Below, one piece after another: positions 9,170 to 17,278 of a stretch of 59,142 nt of DNA. This DNA comes from an uncultured Pelagibacteraceae bacterium. GTDB taxonomy: Bacteria > Pseudomonadota > Alphaproteobacteria > Pelagibacterales > AG-422-B15. The position numbers were made by a program, and so were the translations under genes. The stretch lies in NCBI GenBank assembly GCA_902544525.1, contig CACCCN010000005.1, positions 1 to 59,142 on the forward strand, read 5' to 3'. A model generated the notes under the pieces. That model saw only the letters and a list, made by a program, of their open reading frames with translations, was not told where the DNA came from and did not search any database. Each line of letters opens with the position of its first letter. Positions within the stretch are counted from its first letter, which is position 1.

Positions 9170-9970
9170 ATGTTTAAAACAGATGATCGTGTTACTCAAA
9201 TATGCTTATTCTTAGCAGGATTAATTTTTATGATGTATGCGGGTCTAATGGCTTTCAATACTGGTTTTTTCATAGAAAGATATCCTACATTTGATAACGA
9301 TGCGACCAACAGATACTTTATAGTCTGGTTCGGTCTTAACAATATAATGTTTTTATCAGGTATTTATTATATGGGATACAAAGGTCTTAATAGAGGTTTT
9401 TTTGTATTTACTGTTCCAGCACAAGTACTAACAGTAGTTTGGATAATTATGGCTCAAATGAGAACTGGTGGCGATAATTATACCGGATTAATTCTGGTAA
9501 TTTTAAGTGTTGCTTTATTAATGATAGCACGTTTAAGAATGAATGAGCCGTTTTCATATGTTAAGGCTGATGTTGCTTGGGGTACAAGCGATAGTGTTGC
9601 AAGAGCTGCATTATATGGATCTTTAGCACTTCAATTAGTAATACTGGTTGGTTATTTTATGCAACCGAATGGCTTAATGGAAAATAATCCAAACTTGGAA
9701 GTTACTGAGGCAGGTAGTCATTTCGCTCTAGGGTTAACCTTTTTAAATGTCTCTGTTCTCATAGCATTATTATATCAGCTGCGTACAGGTTTTAATGGCG
9801 TTTTAATAACTATGGGTCTTGTTTGGCATATAATGTTTATATCAATTGTAATGGTAAATGTTGCAACCTCTCAGGGACTGGATAATGGCGATCCGCTGCT
9901 AGCATTAGCTATAACACTTGGATTTATATTTAGTGCAACAGCATTTTTTAGATTACAGAAATCATTTTAG
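9170..9970 (+). CDS. Cassette copy 1, large 8-TM membrane protein, unknown function
   Basis: 266-aa hydrophobic protein with about eight membrane segments (near 9-30, 47-68, 75-95, 104-121, 146-164, 184-204, 209-231 and 241-260) and no family I recognise. It opens with MFKTDDRV and contains GIYYMGYKGL, GGDNYTG, a central AWGTSDSV and the C-terminal FFRLQ. The central TSDSV echoes the N-terminal TDDRV, and both halves have four membrane segments, so the protein looks like an internal duplication. A strong Shine-Dalgarno (GGGAGGAG) precedes the ATG. It is paired with the small gene 9 bp downstream, and the pair has a tandem paralogous copy. Confidence 0.85.
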   Translation: MFKTDDRVTQICLFLAGLIFMMYAGLMAFNTGFFIERYPTFDNDATNRYFIVWFGLNNIMFLSGIYYMGYKGLNRGFFVFTVPAQVLTVVWIIMAQMRTGGDNYTGLILVILSVALLMIARLRMNEPFSYVKADVAWGTSDSVARAALYGSLALQLVILVGYFMQPNGLMENNPNLEVTEAGSHFALGLTFLNVSVLIALLYQLRTGFNGVLITMGLVWHIMFISIVMVNVATSQGLDNGDPLLALAITLGFIFSATAFFRLQKSF

Positions 9971-9979
9971 GAGGAATTT

Positions 9980-10399
9980 ATGATAAAAATAGAAGATAAT
10001 GTTTCAATTGTTTTACTGTCTATCGCTTTAGTTTTTAATTTAATGTATGCATTTATGCATATCTTTGATCCTTTCGCGGTTTTATTTTTAGACGGAATAT
10101 CTCAAAGCTTTAACGGTGAGATGACTGCTGATTTAGATGCCATGGTCAGTAATGTCGGTTGGTTTTTCATGATTTTTGCTATTGGTATTTTGATGACACT
10201 AATAGTTCCAAAAGAAGAAAGTGCTGTATTTTTGAGACTAATGGTTATTGCAACATTTATAACATCAATAAGAATGATTGCTTATTATATGGACGGCCAA
10301 TTGGTCGATCCAGCGCCGATGGTTCTATCTATATTAGGCTTTATTGGCTTTTCTATAGTCCTAAGAAGACTGGGCTTAAATAAAGGAACTACCCTATAG
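9980..10399 (+). CDS. Cassette copy 1, small 4-TM membrane protein, unknown function
   Basis: 139-aa membrane protein with about four hydrophobic segments. It starts MIKIEDNVS, the same anchor pattern as the large partner (xTxDxV), which suggests that it equals one half of the large protein. The conserved core with its paralog is NVGWFFMIFAIGILM and VFLRLMVIATFITSIR. It has a strong GGAGG Shine-Dalgarno and starts 9 bp after the large gene, so the two are translated from one message. No function is known to me; a membrane complex with the large partner is the simplest inference. Confidence 0.85.
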   Translation: MIKIEDNVSIVLLSIALVFNLMYAFMHIFDPFAVLFLDGISQSFNGEMTADLDAMVSNVGWFFMIFAIGILMTLIVPKEESAVFLRLMVIATFITSIRMIAYYMDGQLVDPAPMVLSILGFIGFSIVLRRLGLNKGTTL

Positions 10400-10402
10400 A
10401 TC

Positions 10403-10460
10403 AATTTTATGGCCTGCTTAATTAAAGTGGGCCATAAAGTTCAATTATACTTTCAATCCC
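10403..10460 (+). terminator. Hairpin terminator of cassette copy 1
   Basis: The arms at 10403-10414 and 10430-10441, which include TTTATGGCC and GGCCATAAA, form a stem of about 12 bp with one G-U pair. The loop can pair further. A T-rich stretch ending in CCCTTTTTTC follows about 15 bp later. The distance to the T tract is longer than ideal, so it may be a processing or stability hairpin instead. Confidence 0.55.
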
Positions 10461-10528
10461 TTTTTTCTATGTAATTTAATTGCGTAAAGTATTGTTTCAT
10501 AAAGATTTAATAATTTTTTTGTTTATAA

Positions 10529-10550
10529 ATTGATACGAATCGTGGTCAAT
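10529..10550. promoter_or_regulatory. Imperfect palindrome before cassette copy 2 (possible operator)
   Basis: The 22-bp element has outer arms ATTGA/TCAAT and an inner ACGA-A-TCGT palindrome. It lies about 33 bp upstream of the second large gene, in promoter position. Interrupted palindromes of this size suit MarR-type dimers, and a MarR-like gene lies upstream. I see no copy in front of cassette copy 1, which weakens the link. Confidence 0.35.
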
Positions 10551-10582
10551 AAACCAATTAAATAATTATTGGGGGTGAAAAT

Positions 10583-11386
10583 ATGTTTAATACACAAGAT
10601 AACGTCATAAGAATTGGCATGTTTCTGATTGGACTAATGCTGCTTATGTATGGCGGTATGATGACTTTTAATCTGGAATTCTTTTTTTCCAGGTATCCAA
10701 CTATAAATGCTGATCAAACCAACTCATTCTTTATAACCTGGACTGGAATAAACACATTAGCATTCTTAGCAGGTGTTTATTACATGGGATATAAAGGTCT
10801 GCAACAGGGTTTTTTTGTATTTATGATACCTCTTATCATTGGAAACATAATCTGGATTTATATGGCAATGTCAGCATCTGGTGGCGATAACTATACTGGC
10901 ATGATCTCACAAATTGCTGCCTTAATAATTCTTTTAGTAGTACGTCAACGAGCTGGTTATAAATTTTCTTATCCTAAAGCAGCGACTGCCTGGGGAACTG
11001 ATGACAAGACATCTGCTAATTTGCTATATCTCGGTGCTCTTTTAACAGTAATCGGAATTGTAATGTACTTTGTGGATCCATCGGCAGTATTAAGAGATAC
11101 TGCTGGTTTAGAAGTTACTGCTCAGGGACAACACTATGCCCTTGGAATATTTGTTTTGACACCTATAGCAATACTCTTTGCGCTTGCTTATCAATGGCGT
11201 TGCGGTGTTCAAGGCGTGTTACTTTCTATGGGCGCTTTTTGGTCAGCAATAATGATTGCTATGATTTTCAATAATCTAGCAGCAACAGCACCAGGCACTG
11301 AGCCAAACATGCTTCTTGCAGGTTTCTTGATGGTGAATTGTATTATTAACCTTACAGTCTTTTTCAGACTCCAAGATAAATTTTAA
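10583..11386 (+). CDS. Cassette copy 2, large 8-TM membrane protein, unknown function
   Basis: 267-aa paralog of the 9170 protein. By hand count 58 of the first 106 residues are identical without gaps, and the landmarks MFNTQDNV, YYMGYKGL, GGDNYTG, AWGTDD, LEVT, HYALG and FFRLQ are all shared. It has the same eight-segment layout with two similar halves. A strong GGGGGTG Shine-Dalgarno lies just before the ATG, and its own 183-bp leader contains a palindrome, so it can be expressed apart from copy 1. It is followed 10 bp later by its small partner. Unknown function. Confidence 0.85.
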   Translation: MFNTQDNVIRIGMFLIGLMLLMYGGMMTFNLEFFFSRYPTINADQTNSFFITWTGINTLAFLAGVYYMGYKGLQQGFFVFMIPLIIGNIIWIYMAMSASGGDNYTGMISQIAALIILLVVRQRAGYKFSYPKAATAWGTDDKTSANLLYLGALLTVIGIVMYFVDPSAVLRDTAGLEVTAQGQHYALGIFVLTPIAILFALAYQWRCGVQGVLLSMGAFWSAIMIAMIFNNLAATAPGTEPNMLLAGFLMVNCIINLTVFFRLQDKF

Positions 11387-11396
11387 GGAGAAAATT

Positions 11397-11807
11397 ATGA
11401 TAAAAATACAAGACAACGTATCAGTTACTATAATCAGCTTATTGTTACTTATAAGTACGTTCTATGGCTTCATGTTTGTATTGGATCCATTTGCAAATAG
11501 TTTTCTTGAGAGAACTGGACAAGAAGCTTCTGCAACGACCATTGAAATGATGGGTAATGTTGGATGGATATACTTGGCAATGGGTATTGGTTACATGATG
11601 GTGTTAATAGCGCCTACAGAACAATCAACCGTGTTTATACGCTTTATGGTTATTGGCTCGTTCATAACTCTAATTAGATTTATAGACTTATATGCAAATG
11701 CTGAAGGCGATGTTATATATGGACCACTTATAGCAACAGCATTAGTATTTATAGGCAATGCCTATGTCTACAATCGATTAAAAATGAAAGTTGGAGTATT
11801 TCTCTAG
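11397..11807 (+). CDS. Cassette copy 2, small 4-TM membrane protein, unknown function
   Basis: 136-aa paralog of the 9980 protein. It shares MIKIxDNVS, a DPFA segment after the first membrane helix, NVGW, FxRFMVIxxFIT and a closing basic tail. It has four hydrophobic segments. A clear AAGGAG Shine-Dalgarno lies between the large and small genes. A good terminator follows within 25 bp, closing the second cassette as its own unit. No recognised domain. Confidence 0.85.
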   Translation: MIKIQDNVSVTIISLLLLISTFYGFMFVLDPFANSFLERTGQEASATTIEMMGNVGWIYLAMGIGYMMVLIAPTEQSTVFIRFMVIGSFITLIRFIDLYANAEGDVIYGPLIATALVFIGNAYVYNRLKMKVGVFL

Positions 11808-11828
11808 TTCTTTTTTAATAAAAAAAAA

Positions 11829-11870
11829 TAAAACCCTCGTATTAATTTAAGTGCGGGGGTTTTTTTTATT
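11829..11870 (+). terminator. Rho-independent terminator after cassette copy 2
   Basis: An A-rich arm with ACCCTCG pairs with CGGGGGT (one G-U) across a loop of about 13 bases. Eight T residues follow directly. It ends the membrane cassette message before the haloalkane dehalogenase gene. Confidence 0.8.
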
Positions 11871-11919
11871 TATTTTTTGAATTATATTTATTTTTATCGT
11901 TTCAAACACTTAATTTTTT

Positions 11920-12828
11920 ATGGAAATTCTAAGAACACCAAGTAACAATTTTGAACAATTAAAAGATTACTCTTTTGATGAAAATTATATTGAATTCAAA
12001 ACTCTACTCAATGATGAAGATAATAGTCCATTATTGAGGATGCATTATCTTGATGAAAATAAAGATAGTGATGATATTGTTTTATTATTGCATGGAGAGC
12101 CTACCTGGTCATATCTCTACAGACACATGATACCTATATTGGTTAAAGCGGGCAAACGTGTTATTGCACCTGATCTCATTGGTTTTGGTAAGTCAGATAA
12201 GTTACCTAAGAGAGAACAGTATACTTATGAAAGACATGTTGAGTGGACGCATAATATTATAAAAATATTAAATTTAGATAATATTACCTTATTTGGTCAA
12301 GACTGGGGAGGTCTGATCGGACTAAGGTTGGTAGCCAATCAACCAGAGTTATTCAAAGGCATGGTCTTAGCAAACACATCCTTGCCCATTGGTAAGGGCA
12401 CAAGTGAAGGCTTTGAAGCCTGGAAAAAGTATAGCCAAGAAGTTGAAGTATTTGACAGTGGTAAAATAGTACAAAATGCTTCATTAAAAAAATTAACTGA
12501 TGATGAAATTCATGCGTATAACGCACCGTTTCCAGATGATACTTATTTAGCATGTGCGAGACAATTTCCAACTTTAGTACCAATGAATCCAGATGATCCC
12601 AGTGTGAATGAGAATATAGCGGCATGGGAGATATTAAAGACTTTTGATAAACCGGTACTAACAATCTTTGGATCAAAAGATCGTGTCATGCTTGGTGCTG
12701 AAAAATTTTTTCAAAGTAAAATTCCCGGCACATCGAATATGAACCATCAGATAGTTGAAGCAGCTCATTTTATTCAAGAAGATCAACCTGAACTACTTGC
12801 TGAAAGCATAATAACTTTATACCAATAA
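11920..12828 (+). CDS. Haloalkane dehalogenase (alpha/beta hydrolase, HLD-I-like)
   Basis: 302-aa alpha/beta hydrolase that closely resembles subfamily I haloalkane dehalogenases, which hydrolyse carbon-halogen bonds to alcohol plus halide. Visible elements are HGEPTWSYLYRHMI (oxyanion hole and halide region), nucleophile Asp128 in GQDWGG with the halide-stabilising Trp129, a late acidic residue in FGSKDRVM and catalytic His in EAAHFIQED. The GEPTWSYLYR form separates it from epoxide hydrolases. It has its own start after a terminator. Natural substrates would be marine halocarbons, by inference. Confidence 0.85.
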   Translation: MEILRTPSNNFEQLKDYSFDENYIEFKTLLNDEDNSPLLRMHYLDENKDSDDIVLLLHGEPTWSYLYRHMIPILVKAGKRVIAPDLIGFGKSDKLPKREQYTYERHVEWTHNIIKILNLDNITLFGQDWGGLIGLRLVANQPELFKGMVLANTSLPIGKGTSEGFEAWKKYSQEVEVFDSGKIVQNASLKKLTDDEIHAYNAPFPDDTYLACARQFPTLVPMNPDDPSVNENIAAWEILKTFDKPVLTIFGSKDRVMLGAEKFFQSKIPGTSNMNHQIVEAAHFIQEDQPELLAESIITLYQ

Positions 12829-12845
12829 GAAATGAAATGATTTGG

Positions 12846-13703
12846 CTAATTAATTTCTCTTGAAGCCAAAATTGACATCATTTTTTGAGCAGTTTCATGG
12901 CCAGCATTTTGATTTTGACCAGTAACAAATCGTTCTTCATCATCGACAACGGTTAAATTAGCAAACAAGTCTATCATTTTTGATTTGCTATCAAATATAA
13001 CGCCAGCTTTTTTTAGTTCAGTCTCAGGATGTTGTGGTGTCATGGATATACCAAGTTGTTTCACTTGTTTATTCGTTACTGCAGTCATTTTTCTCCCAGC
13101 AATGAGTAATTTACCATCTTTATCTTTAGCATTAATAAACCCAAGTGGTCCATGACAAACGCCACCGATAATACTTCTGGCATGGTATGCTTCAGAAATT
13201 TTTGAACCTAGAGTTTCAGAATACCCTAAGTCATAAGCCGCACCCCAACCACCAGCAACTAATATCAAATCATAATTGGTAAAATCAACATCATCGATAC
13301 ATTGGGAATTTTTTAATTTTTCTAATGCATTACCATCTTTATGAAAGCGTTTGTCTAGTTTAGATTTAATAAAATAAAGCATAGTTTGTGGATCAATTGG
13401 TATTTCACCACCCTTTATACTTGCAAGATCAACTTCAACACCATTATCTAAAAACTCGTAATAGGGAATTGTAAGTTCAGAACTGGCAACGCCAGTTTTT
13501 TTGCCTTTAGTTTCACCTGGCTTATTTAAGGTGTTATGACTTGTTGTAACAATTAAAGCCTTTTTGCCATTAAAATCAAATTTTTCACCGTCATAATCAG
13601 GATGAAAACCAAGTGCTCGCATAAAATATGGTAGCAATAATGCGATAACAGCTAGAATTGCTATGATTGGAAAGCTGGTGAAGACTATTGTTAATAATTC
13701 CAT
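12846..13703 (-). CDS. Membrane-anchored DJ-1/PfpI (Hsp31-like) family protein
   Basis: 285-aa class I glutamine amidotransferase-like protein of the DJ-1/PfpI superfamily. An N-terminal hydrophobic anchor (residues about 5-28) precedes the domain. The nucleophile elbow is GGVCHGPLGF with a Cys-His pair, as in Hsp31/DJ-1 glyoxalase-III or deglycase-type proteins, and VAGGWGAAYDLG lies earlier. Such proteins handle methylglyoxal or damaged proteins. The membrane anchor is unusual among the cytosolic relatives. It is convergent with the dehalogenase and divergent from the glutathione-type cluster. Confidence 0.82.
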   Translation of the reverse strand: MELLTIVFTSFPIIAILAVIALLLPYFMRALGFHPDYDGEKFDFNGKKALIVTTSHNTLNKPGETKGKKTGVASSELTIPYYEFLDNGVEVDLASIKGGEIPIDPQTMLYFIKSKLDKRFHKDGNALEKLKNSQCIDDVDFTNYDLILVAGGWGAAYDLGYSETLGSKISEAYHARSIIGGVCHGPLGFINAKDKDGKLLIAGRKMTAVTNKQVKQLGISMTPQHPETELKKAGVIFDSKSKMIDLFANLTVVDDEERFVTGQNQNAGHETAQKMMSILASREIN

Positions 13704-13786
13704 ATTTTTTTTGATATTTAATTTTTTTATTAATCAAGATACAGATTTGATTATAATAAATTCGTAAGTCTTGGAAAGATAAATGT

Positions 13787-14995
13787 ATGAATAAAATAAA
13801 ATTTTTTGCTCAAGAGGCATCTTATTATTCAGCTATTGTGAGACCAATGCTTCGCTATAAATGCATTCCATTTAAAGAAACAACATATGGCGGTAAAATA
13901 TTTTCAAGATTTTTTGAGAAAAGTGGAAGTGTGCAACTGCCACAAATTGAAACCCCAGATGGCAAAGTAATTCAGGACTCCACAATTATCTGCGATTATC
14001 TTGAATCTAACTATCCAGAAAAATCTATGATGCCACAGACGCCAATCCAGCTCATGTTGGCAAAAATAATTCAAGAATTTTCAAATGATTTCATGATCTT
14101 GCCAGCAATGCATTATCGCTGGAATTTCAAAAGAACAAACTGGCGAATTTGTTATTATGAATTTGCCAAACTTGCTGTGCCTGATTATTTATTTTTTTTG
14201 CGCCCCTTCATAGCTATTAATATCACACCAAGAATTGAAATGGCTTATCGAAAAATGGGTGGACTTGATGAAGACTTTTTACCAGAAATTGAGCTGTGGT
14301 ATTTAGATTTTTTAGAAAAATTAAATAACCATTTTTTACATCACCATTATTTATTTGGTGACAAGCCATCCATTGCCGACTGCGCGTTAATGGGTCCACT
14401 TTATGCCCACCTAGGAAGAGATGCTTATCCTAAAAAATTAATGAAAAAAGTAGCACCAAAAGTTTCTGAATGGGTTTTGCGAATGAACCTACCTGATAGA
14501 ACTGACACTGATTTTATGCCTCGTGATATAATACCAGAAACATTAATTCCAGTTTTGGATATCATATTTAAGAGCCAAGGCCCAAAAACAAAAGCAGTAA
14601 TTAAAAAAACGGATGAGTACATGAACTTGGTATCAGATAGGAATCAACTATTCAGACGTATGAGTGGTAAAATTGAATTTAAACTAGGTCAATATGTAGG
14701 CCTTAGACCTGCAGAAATACATGTGGCGTGGCTTCGGCAAAAAACTCTTCATGAATATGATCAATTAAGTGAAAATAATAAAAAATTGGTTAAGGAATTT
14801 TTAGCACTTCATGATTGGTTAGAGTTTTTTGATATACGTTTAAAGCAACCTATAAAACGCGTTAGAAATAAATACTATCATTACGATGCCGATGAGACTA
14901 TCGTGGTACAACGAGATTTATATATTAATCAAGGAGCTTTTTCTGGTGGCGAAAAAGCAAGAAGAGAAAGTTTAGAAAACAAGCAATGCAAGTAG
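13787..14995 (+). CDS. Glutathione S-transferase family protein with long C-terminal extension
   Basis: 402-aa protein. Residues about 1-80 form a thioredoxin-like GST N-domain with the cis-proline region LPQIETPDGKVIQDS. A helical GST C-domain follows to about residue 240 (FGDKPSIADCALMGPLYAH). The last 110 residues or so do not match a domain I know and include an Arg/Lys-rich stretch. It would bind glutathione; the substrate is unknown. It overlaps the next gene by 10 bp, and with the two following genes forms a thiol-transfer cluster. Confidence 0.78.
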   Translation: MNKIKFFAQEASYYSAIVRPMLRYKCIPFKETTYGGKIFSRFFEKSGSVQLPQIETPDGKVIQDSTIICDYLESNYPEKSMMPQTPIQLMLAKIIQEFSNDFMILPAMHYRWNFKRTNWRICYYEFAKLAVPDYLFFLRPFIAINITPRIEMAYRKMGGLDEDFLPEIELWYLDFLEKLNNHFLHHHYLFGDKPSIADCALMGPLYAHLGRDAYPKKLMKKVAPKVSEWVLRMNLPDRTDTDFMPRDIIPETLIPVLDIIFKSQGPKTKAVIKKTDEYMNLVSDRNQLFRRMSGKIEFKLGQYVGLRPAEIHVAWLRQKTLHEYDQLSENNKKLVKEFLALHDWLEFFDIRLKQPIKRVRNKYYHYDADETIVVQRDLYINQGAFSGGEKARRESLENKQCK

Positions 14996-15627
14996 ATTTA
15001 TATTTTTCATTTCGCAGTCCTTATTCTTATTTAATTTTACCGCGAATGGTAAATCTACGGGATAAGTATAATGTTAATGTAAACTTTAAATTAGTTTATC
15101 CTTTGGCCATCAGAGAGCCAGAATTTTTCAAGGGTAAAAATTTATTTACCTATTTTTATATCAGATCAATTGATTATAAAAAACACGCTAAGTTGAATGG
15201 TATGAAATTTGTTGCACCTAAACCAGATCCAATCAATCAAAATATGCTCACTGGTAAAATTTCTAAACATCAACCTTATATATTTAAGTTATGTCACTTT
15301 TGCCAAGCTATAGAAAAATCTAAACAACTCGATTTTGCTTTGGAGGTTTCCAATCTTATCTTTGGAGGGTTTCAAGATTGGCACATGGATGAGCCGATAT
15401 CAGCAGTTACTGCTAGATTAGGCCTTAATTTTAATGATATTGAACAGAGTAGGCAGCAAAATGATGATAAACTTAAAGATGAGATTTTACTTAACCAGAA
15501 GCAGCAATTAGAAGCTGGCCATCATGGTGTACCGTTAACAGTCTATAAAGACAAATTTTTCTTTGGTCAGGATCGATTTCATCATTTAATATCTGCATTA
15601 GAACAAGACGGCTTAATTTATAAATAA
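14986..15627 (+). CDS. DsbA-like 2-hydroxychromene-2-carboxylate isomerase family protein
   Basis: 213-aa kappa-class GST-like/DsbA-fold protein. The N-terminus MQVDLYFSFRSPYSYLI carries the SPYSY active-site region in which serine replaces the DsbA cysteines, as in HCCA isomerase. The C-terminal HHGVPLTVYKDKFFFGQDR is the conserved cis-proline and tail motif. Known relatives use glutathione to isomerise aromatic ring-cleavage products. It overlaps the GST start-to-stop with the gene before it and lies 3 bp before the next GST. Confidence 0.82.
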   Translation: MQVDLYFSFRSPYSYLILPRMVNLRDKYNVNVNFKLVYPLAIREPEFFKGKNLFTYFYIRSIDYKKHAKLNGMKFVAPKPDPINQNMLTGKISKHQPYIFKLCHFCQAIEKSKQLDFALEVSNLIFGGFQDWHMDEPISAVTARLGLNFNDIEQSRQQNDDKLKDEILLNQKQQLEAGHHGVPLTVYKDKFFFGQDRFHHLISALEQDGLIYK

Positions 15628-15630
15628 TCA

Positions 15631-16314
15631 ATGATAGAATTATATACATCACCAACACCCAATGGATACAAAACCTCAGTCGCTTTAGAGGAACTTGAAA
15701 TTCCCTATAATGTGCATGCAATTGATTTACAAAAAGGGGACCAAAAAACTCCCGAGTTTTTAAAACTAAATCCCAATGGAAGAATACCAGTTATTGTCGA
15801 TACTGAAGTAGATCTAACGATCATTGAGTCAGGTGCCCAACTAATTTATTTGGCTGAAAAGGCAGGGAAGCTTTTGCCAACAGATACTAAGGGGAGATCT
15901 TTAGTGATTCAGTGGCTAATGTTTCAAATGGGCGGTATTGGTCCTATGATGGGGCAGGCCAATGTATTTTTTAGATACTGGCCAGAAAAAATTCAACCTG
16001 CGATTGATCGTTATCAGAATGAAGGTCGTCGTTTATTTGAAGTATTAGATGGTCAACTTAAAGATCATGAATATTTAGCGGAAGACTTTAGTATTGCTGA
16101 TATTGCAAACTGGTGTTGGGTTCGAACCTATGCTTGGTCTGGTATAAATGTTGATGGTTTAGATAATCTTAAGCGCTGGCGAGGACAAATTGCTGAACGT
16201 CCAGGATGTCAAAAAGGTGTAACCGTTCCAGTTGATATTATCAAAGCCATGCAAGCCAGATTAAAAGAAAATAATGATTTAGTTAAAACTGGTTCTACTA
16301 TTGTTCAAAAATAA
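15631..16314 (+). CDS. Glutathione S-transferase (YfcG/Nu-class-like)
   Basis: 227-aa GST. The N-terminus [21 protein letters not shown] has the TPNGYK motif of the YfcG/Ure2-like Nu class, whose members act as disulfide-bond reductases using two glutathiones. [11 protein letters not shown] (cis-Pro) and [12 protein letters not shown] (glutathione binding) follow, then a helical C-domain with [12 protein letters not shown]. Third gene of a thiol cluster. Its end overlaps the convergent DUF2182 gene by 10 bp. Confidence 0.9.
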   Translation: MIELYTSPTPNGYKTSVALEELEIPYNVHAIDLQKGDQKTPEFLKLNPNGRIPVIVDTEVDLTIIESGAQLIYLAEKAGKLLPTDTKGRSLVIQWLMFQMGGIGPMMGQANVFFRYWPEKIQPAIDRYQNEGRRLFEVLDGQLKDHEYLAEDFSIADIANWCWVRTYAWSGINVDGLDNLKRWRGQIAERPGCQKGVTVPVDIIKAMQARLKENNDLVKTGSTIVQK

Positions 16315-17171
16315 ATTAGTAGGCATCCCCAAGATAACAAGCCCACACCAAATAATTTACTGAGTATATTGCCATAAGGAAAAACTTTTTCAGCTAATAC
16401 GGCAATCGTAATAATTAGCACCCATAATAAGTTCATGACGCCATTAACGAATACCAACAGCATTAAAATCCAACAACAACCAATACAAAAAATACCATTA
16501 GACAAGCCAATCTTAACAATAGAGCCCATGCCATCAATTTTAGTTCCCATAATATAAGATAACGGGTTACGACATTTCTCAAGGCAAATATTTTTCAGAC
16601 TTGTAAATTGATAGACCCCAGCACCAATTATCAAAATGCCAGCTATATCATTATTTTTAATCACACCCATCATGTCTACAATGTTGGCATTGTGTAATAA
16701 GTACTGCAACGTCACCGCTAGCAATGAAAATAAAATCCATAACAAGAAATATGTACTTGCTAGTATAACGAGCTCAGTTTTTTGATTATGCGTGGATGCC
16801 ATATTTGCACGCATTTGATGAAATAGATATAAAAAATTAAAAGTAGTAGGCATCATCATTGCAAACATCATTACGATCCACATTAATGCCATCACTATAA
16901 GGTCATTTAAATTCCAATCACTATTCATCGGCATTGCTAAAATATTGAAAGTGTTTTGCATGCTGATGTCACTATCTTGCATACTTTTCATATCTTCTTT
17001 GTCCATAGCCATCGAATCCATATCCATCGATTCCTCGGTCATCGTACCCATATTCATTGTGTTCATGTCCATTGGCTGCATATACATGGAATTAAGATAA
17101 ACCCATGACCCAATAATCATCAGTATGATTGGAATTATGACTATAAGATATTCTCTATCAAATTTTAGCAT
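16305..17171 (-). CDS. DUF2182 membrane protein with Met/Asp-rich metal-binding loop
   Basis: Predicted metal-binding membrane protein of the DUF2182 family, about 288 aa. After the first membrane helix there is an extracytoplasmic stretch (residues about 30-70) unusually rich in Met, Asp and Ser, with repeated MDM/MNMGTM-type motifs like those of copper-handling proteins. The core then has MMFAMMMPT, the CLEKCRNP cysteine motif and CIGCCWILM. The ATG at 17171 is chosen over an upstream TTG. A role in copper or another soft metal is an inference from the Met clusters. Confidence 0.8.
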   Translation of the reverse strand: MLKFDREYLIVIIPIILMIIGSWVYLNSMYMQPMDMNTMNMGTMTEESMDMDSMAMDKEDMKSMQDSDISMQNTFNILAMPMNSDWNLNDLIVMALMWIVMMFAMMMPTTFNFLYLFHQMRANMASTHNQKTELVILASTYFLLWILFSLLAVTLQYLLHNANIVDMMGVIKNNDIAGILIIGAGVYQFTSLKNICLEKCRNPLSYIMGTKIDGMGSIVKIGLSNGIFCIGCCWILMLLVFVNGVMNLLWVLIITIAVLAEKVFPYGNILSKLFGVGLLSWGCLLIYF

Positions 17172-17278
17172 GATATTTATTAACAAAACTTTAACTACAT
17201 ATAAAGACTTATTACTAATATAATAAACTGAAATGAAATTAGAGTTAATAATTAGTAGTACAATCTAGCAATAGGAAC

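Noticed and set aside
10159-10383. 74-codon frame inside the small cassette gene
   Set aside because: It is a frame-shifted shadow of the 9980 gene, with no ribosome site of its own.
12353-12676. 107-codon frame antisense to the haloalkane dehalogenase
   Set aside because: It lies wholly inside a clear enzyme gene on the other strand and its product is low-complexity with no family features.
13787-15627. Fusion or frameshift between the long GST and the HCCA-isomerase-like gene
   Set aside because: The 10-bp overlap is in different frames, with a proper stop and a good N-terminal motif for the second gene, so it is ordinary translational coupling.
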